Positions 1 to 11,199 of a stretch of DNA of 64,000 bases are shown in pieces (position 1 is the first letter of the stretch; the number at the start of each line of letters is the position of its first letter). The translations under genes were made by a program, and so were the position numbers. Below the pieces are notes generated by a model. That model saw only the letters and a list, made by a program, of their open reading frames with translations, did not search any database and was not told the origin of the DNA. The stretch covers positions 51,780,001 through 51,844,000 of the forward strand of contig JAZBRS010000035.1 of assembly GCA_037176725.1 (NCBI GenBank), in the 5' to 3' direction. This DNA comes from Posidonia oceanica (taxonomy: Eukaryota > Streptophyta > Magnoliopsida > Alismatales > Posidoniaceae).

Positions 1-164
1 AACACGAACTCATACATTAACAAACGACAAAATACAATTCGGAAGCTAAAATATAATTCAACCCAAAATATAATTCAAGAACTGAAACATAATTCAACCC
101 AAACTTAAACTTAAAAAATAAGACATGGTTCAACCCAACTTAAAATTAAAATTTAAAAACATAA

Positions 165-1346
165 TCAGCCATGCATTGCCATGCTCGAGCGGTTGAGCCC
201 AAGCTTCTTTAGAAACTCCTGCTTGTCATCAACATACTTCTGAGGAATGGGGCACCACCGTGCATACCACTTCACATACTTCACCTCCTGGGACTCCCGA
301 GCAGTTGCAGAAAGCCGAGGCGCGCTTAGAGACACTCGCCTACCGATATAAACCCAACGGGCTATGTACTCTAGGACCATCCGCTCATCCCGATCATCGT
401 CTTCCTTGCGAACGTGGATTGGAGGGGTCAGAACTGCATCAGCCTGGACAACTAGCTCCTGATTCAGCAAACGGGGGCAGCGATGGATGGGATACAGCAC
501 AAATGATGTGGCACCTGTCAGGACAAGCTCAAGGTCACTGTGAGCTGTGCTCATCACCCGCATTTTATGAGCTCCAGGCAGCTTCGGAACGAAGTCAAAA
601 TCCTATAGTGACAAGCGTCCCAAACGAAGAACGGAGTCATGGAAGCTCAGACCTGTGAAATCTGTACCACAACAGCAATGGGACATGAACCACCTGTGCA
701 GCAATAGTGGGGAACCGAAGAATTTCCCTGAACAAGAGGCACTGGTGAGCCCCTCCATGGTGTAAGCCAGCACAGCAGGAGCCAAGCACAGATCTGGACG
801 AACAGCGACCAACATTAGAAGATCCACATGGTGAAGATCCATTGTGAAATTTGCATCTACAAACAAGGCAAGGCCACCAACTGCCACAAACAAACACTTC
901 TTCAGCTCTGTTTCAGCAAGTTGCCTAGTGCTAAGAACCTCCCACAGGCCTCGAAGAAAGAGTCTCCCCGAGTGCATCAAAGCCTTGCTAGCCTCTAGAT
1001 CCATTGCTAAATACCCACCTATCTTCCTGGAACCCACTGTCTCAACAGAAATGGCGAAGTGGTCATCCGCCGCCTCAGTAGATTCTGCCACCAACCCAAG
1101 CAAAGAGGACACCTCCTCACACGTAATCAATGTCTCTCCGCAAGGAAGATTGAAGGTGTTGGAGGAACCATTCCAAAAAGCCATCAAGGCATGCAACAAT
1201 GGCCAAGACATAGGCGTGCGAATTAAGTCAAAACCACTACACCCGAAGAGATGTCTGCTGTTCTCTGCACAATTGATCAAGCCAGCCACCCATGGCAGAG
1301 TATATCGAAAGGAATTGTGGAAGTCTGGGCATCCCGTGAGGTTCAC
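165..1346 (-). pseudogene. antisense plant-mobile-domain-like ORF, one premature stop
   Basis: Reading the minus strand from 1346 gives one frame of 394 codons including the terminal stop, broken only by a TAG at 603-605; the reading continues in the same frame to 165. The N-terminal half has the pattern typical of plant mobile domain / DUF7745-like proteins: a helix with ALMAFWNGSSNTFNLPCGE followed by TCEEVSSLLGL. Such domains occur in plant transposon proteins, in MAIN-like host proteins and as extra ORFs in Tat retrotransposons. Its position upstream of a PPT and LTR, antisense to them, favours a retrotransposon extra ORF over a host gene. Biochemical function is unknown. The C-terminal part (165-563) I cannot match to any motif. 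A host gene fragment captured by the element is an alternative. Confidence 0.55.
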
Positions 1347-2497
1347 TACGGCCTAAACAAGCAACCTTCAGAAGCTAAACCACAAAGAAGACATGCAAAG
1401 ACTAAGAAGAGAATTTACCTGGTCATTTCGGATAGCTTTCATCAAGTGGTTGGGAATGTCAACCACCCTTTTCACCGGGAAGGTCGGAGAAGAGAAGGAA
1501 GGAAGCTTCATGGTCAAGATAAGGGGTTTACTAGTGTAGAATGTTTCCTGAAAAGCAAGGATGGCCGTCTTTTATCTCCCCTTATCAAAAGAATCAGGGT
1601 TTAAAACGGTTTTTGAATTAAATAAGCTAGGAGATCGTGTGTCGCCACCAAAAGCGGCGACTAAACCACCAGGATAGACCACTACAAAGCTGAAGAGTGA
1701 ACTCTCGCCTTGAGTTCACACGCCACTCGCCGCAACTACTGCAAACATCAGACGACACATCGGTTTGGCAAAGAAAGGGTTCACTCCCTCACCCGGTTCT
1801 CTTTGCATGGAACCTCTTTATTTGCCAAATCGAGTTGTGGGATGACGGTCCTTTCCAGAGAGTACTGGTCACACTCTAGGATGAAAAACACTTGACCACA
1901 ACAAATTGCATTCATTCATTTTGCATATGTCCATATGGTTTGGGACCAACCGTACCCCGTCGGCCTAACCTAGCATATGGACCATTCATTGCATTGCATG
2001 TTGACCTTGCATTATCATAGTATGTTTGAATCATCCATCCATGCATTTTCTCATATCATTGGAAGTGAAGCACGGACAGAGCATTGTTCTTCAAGAGTGT
2101 TAGGAACCCTTCAGGCATATGATTCTCCTAGAGCTAACCCAATTTGTACCTATCCTCTGATCAATTCCAATCTGAGTAAAGTCTCAAACAAGATGTCACA
2201 CTCTCCTTTTGATCGTGCTGGAATAACATCCTGCGATTTCCCTCTTAGAGCTTGCCCATTGGAACACACATGGTTGACCTGGTCTTGACCTCAGCTGCGA
2301 CACAAGATCCGAAACCGACTTGACCCCTCCATGCCTGAGTCTCCAATCTGACGGCAATTTAAACCTTCTTTTTTATTTTTTTATTTTATTTTGTTACTTC
2401 AGTGACAAATTGATTGAGATAGAGCTCCCCTTTTTAGGAAATGCTAAATAGGACATCGTTCTTGCCTTGGACCCGTTCTTGTTCCAAGATCAACTCC
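1347..2497 (+). other. non-coding 3' region before the PPT
   Basis: No credible coding region on either strand. It contains several 'CATTCATTGCATTGCATG'-like phrases, a motif (GTCGCC...GGCGACT, 1639-1663) that recurs inside the following LTR, and a T-rich run near 2367-2395. It is read as the 3' untranslated region of the left-hand element. Confidence 0.45.
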
Positions 2498-2510
2498 AAG
2501 GAGGGGCATC
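2498..2510 (+). other. polypurine tract before LTR1
   Basis: AAGGAGGGGCATC immediately precedes an LTR-like start. The same tract ending in GAGGGGCATC precedes all giant LTR starts in this window (4786-4798 plus strand; 39638-39650 and 54849-54861 minus strand). It is the expected primer site for plus-strand DNA synthesis. Confidence 0.7.
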
Positions 2511-3996
2511 TATAGATATCCTATTTTCGCATTTCTGAGAGTTCTTTTGAGGATAGAAACCTTGAGGCGCTCCAAATCTCATGCCTAAGTTTGATAACAC
2601 ATCTTCCAGATATTCCTTCACTTCTTTAAAGCATCACATGACCTTACTTAGACTCAGGTTGTTGGCTGTGGCAGAGTTAACTCGCTCGGGCTCGTGACAA
2701 GCCCAAGTACCCTGGGTATCCTTCACTTCAACTCGGATTTAAAATTAGATTTGAGTTAACAGAGATGCTTCCTTGATTTCATAGGCTATCTGTAGTTTCC
2801 CAGCCTCCCATCTTGTTTCCTCTGGCAAAAACCCAGGAAAAGAGCTAAAAACGACCTAGGCAAGTTAGTAGCCACTTGGGGCGGTGACTCACATAGTAGC
2901 CGCATAAGGCGGCGACTATATCTGTTGCCAATTTCCCAGCCGACTACACTAGCAGCCAGTCAAGAAGGCGGCTCAGTCAGAAGCCATCTAAGGGCGCGAC
3001 CCATGTTGACGTCAACTGGATAGGCGACTGAGCGATCATGGGCAGCGGTTGCGCCCACTATCCCCTCAACACTCAGGCGTCAGCTAATCAGGCGACTGAA
3101 TGGTTGTGGAACCGCCTCGGTCTTCCCACGATCTTTGACAGTCAGGCGTCACTATATGCGGTGACTAGCGATTGTGCCTCCTTTCGAACCACTTTTCCAT
3201 AGTTATTTCCCACTCCCCCCTCGACTGTTAGGCGTCGTCTCATGCGGCGACGTAAAGTCGTGGCCTCATTCTCGGTCGTCCCACACTTTGACCAAGCGGT
3301 TGCTAGGTTTAGGCTCCGCTCCAACTAGCGACTCAGACTAACTGCCATTTTTCTAGAATTTTCTGAACTCCAACCGTCCCTACACCCCTAGAGTCTATAA
3401 ATAGACCCCCTAGGCTGGTAGTTTGAGGGTCGGAACTTTGAGTGAGAAATACCCCCTTAGTGGTAGGAATTTTAGAAAGAGAAATCCCCCCAGAGAGGAA
3501 CTTCCAGAAGAGACAGAGCCCTGTCAGTTGTGAGCCACATTCAGAGAGTTAGTCTTTCCAATCCAGAAACACTACCTCCTCTCCCCAATAGGCTACCAAC
3601 CTGAGCTTCTACCTCCAACCTGGGAATCCTCAGCTACGCTGGAGCTCTGACCGTGCTTCCTTCCAACCTCATTGCACACAGCATAAGGGTGAAAGGGAAT
3701 ATCTTCTTCCAATTTAGTTTCTTACTACATCTCTTTACATTCCCTAGCATAGGATCATATCATATGCATACGGGAACAACCCCCGATCAGTATTTATTTT
3801 CTTTTAGTCATGACACTCCATTCACCTCTGTTACTGATACTACACCGAAGCTAATCTATGTCATTTTGTTTTGAAGGAAAGGAAGGAACTCACGTAGCAC
3901 GAGGAAGCCGCTAGACGACACCCTGCCGTCGATCTAGTGGTCCGAGGACTTGCATCATCATAATCTCCCCCAGGTGTCTTGTCTGTCCAGAGATGA
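2511..3996 (+). repeat. LTR1, ~1.5 kb LTR of a Tat-type element
   Basis: Starts after the PPT with TATAGATATCC (terminal TG probably mutated to TA). It contains a TATA box (TATAAATA, 3396-3403) followed by a leader-like stretch, as expected for U3-R. Bases ~2860-3330 hold a degenerate repeat built on GGCGACT / AGGCGTC phrases. The 3' end is uncertain: it is placed just before a possible degraded tRNA-Arg primer site at 3998, and no clear terminal CA is visible at that exact base. Its sequence is unlike the 6 kb LTRs to the right, so it is a different but related family. Confidence 0.55.
3396..3403 (+). promoter_or_regulatory. TATA box in LTR1
   Basis: TATAAATA in the context GAGTCTATAAATAGACCCCC, about 885 bp into the LTR. 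This is a good plant TATA consensus and the most likely core promoter of LTR1. Confidence 0.6.
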
Positions 3997-3997
3997 G

Positions 3998-4094
3998 TGG
4001 CGGTCACAACAAAGGCTGTCGACGTCGTGGAAGCGCTGACATCTCCTTAAACACCCCCCCCCCCCCCCCCCGAATTCCACATCTACAAGATTGT
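3998..4094 (+). other. 5' leader remnant with possible primer binding site and poly-C
   Basis: TGGCGGTCAC at 3998 differs by two transitions from TGGCGACCAC, the complement of a plant tRNA-Arg 3' end used by Ogre-type elements. It is followed by a leader containing CGTGGAAGCGC, CTCCTTAAACA and a run of 18 C (4054-4071), then GAATTCCACAT. The same leader order (CGTGGAGGC, CTTCTTAAATA, C-run, AATTCCACA) follows giant LTR A at 10769-10816, so both are Tat leaders. After about 4094 the sequence jumps to a 3' internal end. Confidence 0.5.
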
Positions 4095-4798
4095 TTTCTT
4101 GGTCTCATGTGCCCCATTGCATAACATTTGCACTCTTATTGTGATATTACTCCTCTGTAGTCATTACAACAACTTCCACATCCCATTTCCATGTCATGGC
4201 GTGCTTAGGAAATCGAACCCCTGATCGCGCATTGTTAAAAGTGTCATCCTCGGCACCCGCAAGACTTTCGTAGCTTGCCGGCTTAAGATGACACTCGCAG
4301 CAATGCATGGCCAGGATTGCTTCCTTGGCATTACATGCCCGCCATCGCATGCACATTCACAGCATCTCTTTTTCAACATCTTTACATTTAGCCTTTTACC
4401 TTCAGCACTTGCATTGCCTATGCCTACAGCAGAAGCTCGGCAAATGGCATCCCCACGCTAGAGCTGTACACTGCTCAGCGCACCCCATCGTCTGGCTCTC
4501 CCAAAGTATTGCCCGACGATGCTGCATTGCATTCTCTAGTTTTTCTACGTGCAAGCATCACCCACTTTCCCCCAGAGGAGTATAGCACAATGAGCATTAA
4601 GGTAGGCATCGCATTTGCATTAGCGTAAGCATTACATCTACATTCATCTGCATTTGGCGACGAGTTATGAATTTCGGTGCATCCACCGAATAAGTGACTC
4701 ACGTCTACAGCAACATTTGGCTCTCTGGTCAAATGAGGTGTCTTGTCAACCCTGAGCAGCGGCCTCGGTCCCCTTGATCTCGCTCAGGGAGGGGCATC
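4095..4798 (+). mobile_element. 3' internal end of a giant-LTR Tat element (A0), with PPT
   Basis: Homologous to 16365-16960 in element A: both contain ACTCCTCTGTAGTCATTAC, the CGAACCCCTG block, CAGCATCT and TTTCCCCCAG landmarks in the same order. It ends in the PPT AGGGAGGGGCATC (4786-4798) at the start of LTR A. A 5' leader is therefore joined directly to a 3' end with gag, pol and the tandem arrays missing. No coding region. Confidence 0.65.
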
Positions 4799-5329
4799 TA
4801 TTGACAACCCATTTTGACAGGCTGAATTGGTGGATCTCTCTTTAGTGGCTTCTAAACCAACACCTAAACCAAACCCAAAATCACACCCATTTTCTAAACC
4901 AAAACCACATCAAAACGAACATTTCTTCAACCTAGAAAACTACACAAAAACCCTAGGAAAAACAACCTTCCTTCAATCTAGAAAACCACTCAAAAATCCT
5001 AAAAAACCTAGGTAAAACAATCTTGAAACCCATCTCAAAACCCTAAGCCAAAACTCTTTCAAAACCCTAAACTCTAAACCTTCCAAACACCCTTCAAAAT
5101 CCCATCTATACCTATAGAAAACCTTAGATCAAACCTTAGGACAAACCCTAGAAACCCTAGGCCACACACCTGCACAAAATCCCTCCAAATTCAGGTCATT
5201 ATCCTTCCTATCTCTCCTAATTATCCTTTTCTCTCTCCTGATTATCCTTTCCTCTTTCCTCACTATTCTCCCCCTCTCTTCCTCTCCCTTCTTCTCTAAA
5301 CTCATCATCAGTCCCATTTAACACTTCTT

Positions 5330-6240
5330 AAAACAATTAAAGAGAAAAATTCAACCAGAAAAATAAATCAAACACCTAAAAATAATTCAAAAGAAAATCT
5401 AATTAAAAACGAATCAAAATGACCCAAAAATAGTTAAAACTAATTAAAAACAAACTAAAACAAACTAAAAAACTTAAAAATGATTTAAAACAATTAATAA
5501 ATAAATTTCAAGACTTAAAACAATTAAAAAACAAATTTCAAAACTTAAAGACAATTAAAACAAATCAAAACCCATTAAAAACAATTAAAGAAGCAAACAT
5601 AAGAAAAATCACTCAAAACCCTTAAAAAACAATCTAAAAATCTAATCAAAAACCTTAAAACCTTCAAAAGAAAATTAAAACAACTAACAAACTTAAAATC
5701 AAAAGGAACAAACCTAAATAATCAAAACAGTTAAAAAACTCTAAGAAAACAATTAAGAGAAAAACTTAAACAATTAACAATTAAAAAGAAGACAAAAACC
5801 TGAGAACAATTAACAATTAAAATTCGATTAAAAACCTTAAACAAATAACAAACCTAAGAACAATTAACAATTAAAATTCAATTAAAAAATTTAAGCAATT
5901 AAAATCAAACTTAAAAACAATCAACAATTAAAGTCAAAAGAGAAAACTTAAACAATTAACAACTAAAAAGAAGACAAATTTAAAAAAACAATTAATAATT
6001 AAAATCAAAGGGGAAAGACTTAATCAAATTAAAAAACTTAAAAACAATTAACAAACTTAAAATTGAAAAGAAAAACTTAAAATCAAAAAACAAACTTAAA
6101 TCAAGAAGAAAATTTAAACAATTAAAACAATCAGGAAAAGGCTTAAAATACTATTGACAAACTTAAAAGAATACTTAAAAAGGCAAACCTAAACATAATT
6201 ACGTAATACTCTAAAACAAATCCAACTTAAAAAACTAAAA
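5330..6240 (+). repeat. A-rich low-complexity tract in LTR A
   Basis: About 0.9 kb dominated by permutations of CAATTAAAAAC / ACTTAAAA on the plus strand. The same tract occurs in the B-type LTRs as its complement (about 38150-38960 and 53330-54160). Strongly strand-asymmetric (A on the sense strand), no coding potential. Confidence 0.7.
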
Positions 6241-6309
6241 TCCAAATTCATTTTCTTTTTCTTCTCCTTATTTTTTCCTTTTCTCCTTCCTTCCCTCCTT
6301 TCATTTCTT

Positions 6310-6410
6310 TTTATTTTTCTCCGCCAAAGCCCAGCCCACTCCTCTTCTTCCTTTTCTTTTTTCTTTTTTTCTTTTTTACTGTGTTCTTAGCTCGGCCCAC
6401 TCCTCCTTCT
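6310..6410 (+). promoter_or_regulatory. site II-like TGGGCY motifs in LTR A
   Basis: AAGCCCAGCCCACTCC near 6329 and CTCGGCCCACTCC near 6391, inside a CT-rich tract, read TGGGCT/TGGGCC on the complement. TGGGCY (site II) is a known plant promoter element bound by TCP factors, often paired with the telo box (AAACCCTA), which is present upstream at 4940-5165. Regulatory function here is inferred. Confidence 0.4.
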
Positions 6411-7639
6411 TCCTCTTCTTCTTCTTCTTTCTTCCACCTCCTCTCACACCAGAAACGATAGACCTTCTCCCCTCTTTTTTTCAAACCTCCGACTGACACC
6501 ATGGACTTCCCGGCCACCCTCCTGACAACCTCCATCACCCACAACCCACAACCTCCATGCCCTGCCACCCACAGACCTAGACCAAGACCCATTCCCCCTC
6601 CCCTTGACCAAAAACACAAAGAGAAGAGAGGAGAACAAAACCAGATTTCCCACCTTCACGACCCATTTTTTTCACACACAGAAGCCACCCAGCACTCCAG
6701 CCTCCCTTGTGCACTTCCAGATCCAAGAACCACCCAGAATTCCACCTAGAATCCTCCTCCAAAGCCATTCAGCACCCAACTCTCCAGAGCAACCTTCCCC
6801 ATTGCCAAACCCGCTCCACAGCCCTCCTCTCCTTCCCAAAACCTCACCACCTCACTCACTGAACCACCACCTTCACGATCCAATCCTCACATCTGCCCCA
6901 AACACCCTACAGCCCCCACGAACCACAACAAACACCTAGCCCACCCAACTGCCTAGAATTCTTCAAACATCACACCGCCCTCCAGAAGCCACATCATCCC
7001 AGCTAAACCACATCACCACATTCCTGGGAGCTCTAGCAACCCAGAACAAGCTCCACCTTGGCCTGGAGAGCAACATATCGCCCCGACGACCTCAGCCCAA
7101 AAAATTCCAGATCGCGCTCCGGCCGTCGCATCCCGCTTCTGAGGCCACCTAGAGCACCGCTCGCACGCGTGCAACCCGCCGGCACCACCCAACTGCCCTT
7201 CCGGCCCTCTAAGCACCGTAGCAACGAACCGCTGGACTGCCGTGAGCCGCCGACGTCGCTGGCCCTCCTCAGCCTTCACCACAGGTAAATCGATGCACCT
7301 CTATGTTCCTTGGATGCATGCGGTCGTCTCCAATATTTTAGTTAGATTTTAGCGGCATTAGGCCGACTTTAAAGCCTTGCCAGAGCTAGCGTCTTCCTCG
7401 GCGATGTCTGCCGCCGTCGTCGCTCGCCGCGCCCTTTGGACCGCCGCACCGCCTCTGCCTGCCTCCGGGCTACCCCACCGTGCATCCAGACCCCCCCAGA
7501 CCTCCTTCGCACTCTGGACTGCCACACATCGCCGCTCCTCCACAGCAGCACATTGGCTGCAGTGCGGGAGGAAGATGATGCACTGTTCCTTTATTTTTTT
7601 AAAAAACTTTGAATATAGTTTAAGGTGTTGCATTGAATT

Positions 7640-9240
7640 AAACTCTGTTAGTTTTAGATTATTACATTTAAGTCCTGTGTTTGTTTAGAAATCATTTAAA
7701 TCTGAATAAAAACTTTATTACATTGCATTTATTATCTGTCATTTCTGTTTATTGCATTTTAATCCTTCTACAGTTCAAATAGTTTTAGTTTTTTTTATTT
7801 CTAGTCTAGTGCCTTCTTTTATTTACTTTTAAGTCCTACAGTAGATTAATTTCATTTAAATGTTGGTTTTTATCTTATTACATTGCATTTTACTTCTATA
7901 GTTCATTATATTTGCACTTAGGTCCTCTGTTGATTTATCATGTCATTTAAATGCACATTTTATCATATTACATTGCATTAGGGTCCTCTGTTCGTTTTAA
8001 ATTGCATCTAGGTCCATCCTCAGTTCATGAAAATCATTTAAATGCACATTTTATCATATCACATTGCATTTTAGTCCCTGTATTTTCTTTATTTGCATAT
8101 TAGTCCTCCACAGTTCATGCCTTTCATTGAATCATCTTTTAAAGCCATATTGCATTACTGAAAAGTCCAGATGTTTGTTCTATTTACATTTTAGTCCTCC
8201 TGTGGTTCTCAGAGTTTTGTGTTTGTTTCTTTTAAGTCACTGACTTTATTTATTTGCATCTGGGTCTCTCTGTGTTGTGCTGTGAATGTTTTATTTTGTT
8301 TTCTTTTTGTAGTTAAGCCCTATATTTTGTTTTTATTGCACAGGGGTCCTCCCTTTGTATTTTTGTGTCTGTGTGATTTCTTTTTGGCTTTGCGTTTCAG
8401 ACCACTGATTTTCTTTATTTGCAGATGGGTCCTTCCTTTTGTTTTTCAGAGGTTTGGGCTTCCTTTTTGGCCTTGCATTTTGGCCCTGAATTTTGTTTTA
8501 ATCACATCCAGGTCCTTCTGAGCTTCAATATGCCCCTCAGGTTTTCTGTTTTTCTTGCAGTTAAGCCCTTAGCTTTGTAAAAGCTTGCATGTAGGTCCTT
8601 TCAATGCTTTGTGGTTTCCATGTGGTTTTCTTCTAGCTTTGCTTTCAAACCTAGAGCCTGTTTAGGTTGCACCCAGGTTTTTGAACTTTGCTATGGCTGT
8701 GCATGCTTGATTGTTTTCTGGACTTGCTGTTTAGTCCTGGTTTTCATGAAAATTGCGCATGGGTCCCTGGGACCATCTTTTGTGCTTTTTAAATGTTTCT
8801 TGGCTTGGTTTTTCCTGTCCAGCTTTTCCAAAGTTGCATGAGGATCCCCTGTAAGTTTTTCTTTTTGGGGATTGCGCCTGTTTGCTGGCTTTGCGTTTTA
8901 GTCCATAAGTTTTCTAAAATTGCATTTAGGTCCTTTTCTTGCATTTTTGCATACATTCATCCTAATTAACATTGCATTTAACCCATGCACCCTTGCATTA
9001 GCATTCTTGCTTACATTTGCACTCTTTTGCATACATTTAGGGTTAATTTGCACATAAACCCCTACACTTCTCCCTATTTGCACCTAGACCCCATCTTTGC
9101 ATTTTTTACATGCATTACACCCATACATCTTTGCACTTGGCATCTTAGCACACTTTTAAGCACATTTAGCTCCCATGTATGTGGGAGGACCTGTTTTGCA
9201 CACCCCTAGGACCTTTTTACACTTAGATCTCTTCTCCTCC
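7640..9240 (+). repeat. degenerate GCATTTAGGTCC repeat region, LTR A
   Basis: T-rich DNA in which phrases such as TGCATTTAGGTCC, GCATTTAAGTCC and GCACTTAGGTCC recur roughly every 60-80 bp. The same region occurs in A' (~19290-20620) and, inverted, in LTR_a (~35590-36480) and LTR_b (~50690-51620). No coding sequence. Its base composition is intron-like. Confidence 0.6.
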
Positions 9241-9386
9241 CTTGGTTCTTGGATCTTCTGCTTTGAGGCCTGTGTATCTTCCGATCGGACCGCTGGATCT
9301 TCGCGACCAAGCTACTCGAATCATACTGGTGGAGCGGACTTCCATGTTGACCAAGGTTACCTCAGATTAGGCCTCAGATCTCCAAG

Positions 9387-9711
9387 GTAAGTCCTTCTGA
9401 ACCACTGCATAGCACTTTGTTGCATATCACTTGCATTGCATGCATTGTTTTCGCCCTGCGTTTTCCACACATGTAGATTAGGACTTCCCTTCTTGCCTAT
9501 ATATTCTACTTTCTCTTTTCGCGTACTTTTAGTGTCTTTGGGTTGAGTTTTCCTTGGATTCACTACTGATCGCGACCTTCTTCCCCCATTTCCACGATCT
9601 GATTGCACCGCGAGCTTTGGGCAGCGTGCAAGACACATCGTGGGACGGTTTAGTGGGAAACAGTCACAGAATAGTGGTGATCCCTCTAATTGCTTTCTTT
9701 CTCCTTTGCAG
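9387..9711 (+). other. candidate GT-AG intron inside LTR A
   Basis: Donor CCAAG/GTAAGTCC at 9387 and acceptor CTCCTTTGCAG/GTCTTCAC ending at 9711 bound 325 bp. The same pair of sites occurs in LTR_a (35042-35367, minus) and LTR_b (50147-50460, minus) with lengths 326 and 314. A' has lost the donor GT (GATAAG) and the acceptor region. Splicing is an inference from conserved sites. Confidence 0.45.
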
Positions 9712-9884
9712 GTCTTCACACCTGCATTGCGTGGTCCTCATGTGGTGTTTGTTTTTACACTTACACTGCTCGCTTCTCTTTGCTTGTTTTATTTTTCCCC
9801 TTTGCATGTTTTAACATCTGCATTGCATGGTTTTACGATGTCTTGTTTCCGCACTTGCGTCGCATGTTTCCCTTCATTTCTTAC

Positions 9885-10060
9885 ACCGTTTTGTGTGCCA
9901 GCATCTGTTTTTGCCTATTTTTGCACCGTTTTGCGTGCCCACTTTGTTTCTTGCACCGTTTTGCATGCCTACTTTGTTTCTTGCACCGTTTTACGTGCCC
10001 ACTTTTGTTTCTTGCACCATTTTGCATGCCCGCTTTTGTTTCTTGCACCGTCATGAGTGT
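9885..10060 (+). repeat. ~30-bp tandem repeat in LTR A
   Basis: About six copies of a unit around TTGCACCGTTTTGCGTGCCC plus ACTTTGTTTC. The homologous arrays in LTR_a and LTR_b are longer (about 17-19 copies). The overlapping ORFs on both strands are products of the repeat. Confidence 0.8.
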
Positions 10061-11199
10061 TTGCTGTTGTTTTCCTTTGCATGTCGCTGGCATGTGTATG
10101 GTTTTACCGCTGTTTTGTTTTATCGCCTGCATTTGCATTTAAGGCAGTGATGCTTACTGCCTAGAGTTCTCACGGACCAGGGTTCACCCGGTTCGAAACA
10201 CAGACAGCGCTGCTGAGCACTTAGATTGCACGTTTAATTCCTTGCACGCATTTCATCACTTAGAGCACACCTTTGAGCATCTAATTAGGCATTCATGGCA
10301 CTTAGGCATTCAAAGTATGCATTTCCGTGCGTATGCGAGCGTAAGCCTAGAAAGACCGATTCTCGGGCGTGTCGGGGGTGCCTAACACCTTCCCCGCACG
10401 TAACAGGAGTCCTTGCCCTTTCTCTTGGCCCGCAATGACTATATTGCCCTTATCCTAGGCACGAGTCACATCATTGCATTTCATTGCATCTCATTTCATT
10501 TGCATTGCATCGCATTGCATCTTTTGCTTGGTTTTGCGTGTTTATTCAAGCATTTCCCTGATTTTCCTTGTCTCCCGACTTAATAGACACGGTGGCGACT
10601 TTGATTTGTCTTATCTTCTTCTTTTCTCCCCTTTTTTCCCTTTTTTAAGTGTTTTCGAGTTAAGTCTTCCTTCTCGGACACAGCCGCTAATAGTGAACCT
10701 GATTTTGATCGATGCACGCAAGCTCTGGCAGTGTGCATGGATGATCTGAACACCGGGATTACTACACGTACGTGGAGGCACAGCCATCTTCTTAAATACC
10801 CCCCCAAATTCCACACTACAAAGGCCACCAACGCACCACTTCGTCACTGCCTGAGCTTTTGGCCAGGATTTAGACGGGGACCCACTCTTTTCTGACTTGA
10901 AGTCTGTCTAAACCCATTACCCATGAGTGCGTCCTAGTAGGTCATCTACTCAGGACATGCATGGTAAGAGAGCACATACCAGGGCATTCATCTGCATCAT
11001 GCCACCCCTAATAACTCTTTTTGCATCCAACCCCTAACGCATTTATTGGTTTTGCAGGTAAGTGCGAGCTCCTTCAGCCAGGATCTCGAGAGTCCCTCCA
11101 TCTATCTCTGAGCTATCTGTCGCCTCCGACAGTAGCTCGCCTTAGGTCTTGTGTCCCTGCCTTCAGCTGCAGACCTATTCGCACTCGCTCGCTGTCCGT

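Larger units (their letters stand above)
1..2510 (+). mobile_element. 3' internal part of a Tat-type Ty3/gypsy element (upstream of LTR1)
   Basis: This stretch ends in a purine-rich tract (2498-2510) directly in front of an LTR start, so it is read as the 3' internal region of a plus-strand element whose pol lies left of the window. It carries an ORF on the opposite strand (165-1346). Extra ORFs between integrase and the 3' LTR, often antisense, are known in Tat-clade elements of plants. Bases 1-164 are AT-rich with a short repeated phrase (ATAATTCAACCCAAA). The assignment rests on the order ORF, PPT, LTR; no pol is visible here. Confidence 0.6.
4799..10766 (+). repeat. giant LTR A (~5.97 kb) of a Tat-type element
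   Basis: Begins after the PPT with TATTGACAACCC (B-type copies begin TGTTGACACCCC) and ends GGATTACTACA, the same terminal sequence as the other three giant LTRs. Order inside: telo-box-like AAACCCTA motifs (4940-5165), an A-rich AATTAAAA tract (~5330-6240), pyrimidine-rich DNA with AAGCCCAGCCCAC motifs (6310-6410), a GC-rich exon-like stretch ending CACAG/GTAAAT near 7285, T-rich DNA with recurring GCATTTAGGTCC (7640-9240), a candidate intron (9387-9711), a ~30-bp tandem array (9885-10060), and a conserved end. ORFs inside are low-complexity and not conserved. Internal-type sequence flanks it on both sides. Confidence 0.8.

Noticed and set aside
4827..5317. Short open frames and AAACCCTAA-like motifs as interstitial telomeric repeat
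   Set aside because: The motifs are scattered, not a contiguous telomere array, and sit at the same place in every complete giant LTR, so they are LTR features.
6501..7288. Proline-rich open frames in LTR A and counterparts at 37499-37990 and 52173-52637
   Set aside because: The GC-rich stretch is conserved in position but the translations are not alike; more likely an untranslated leader exon.
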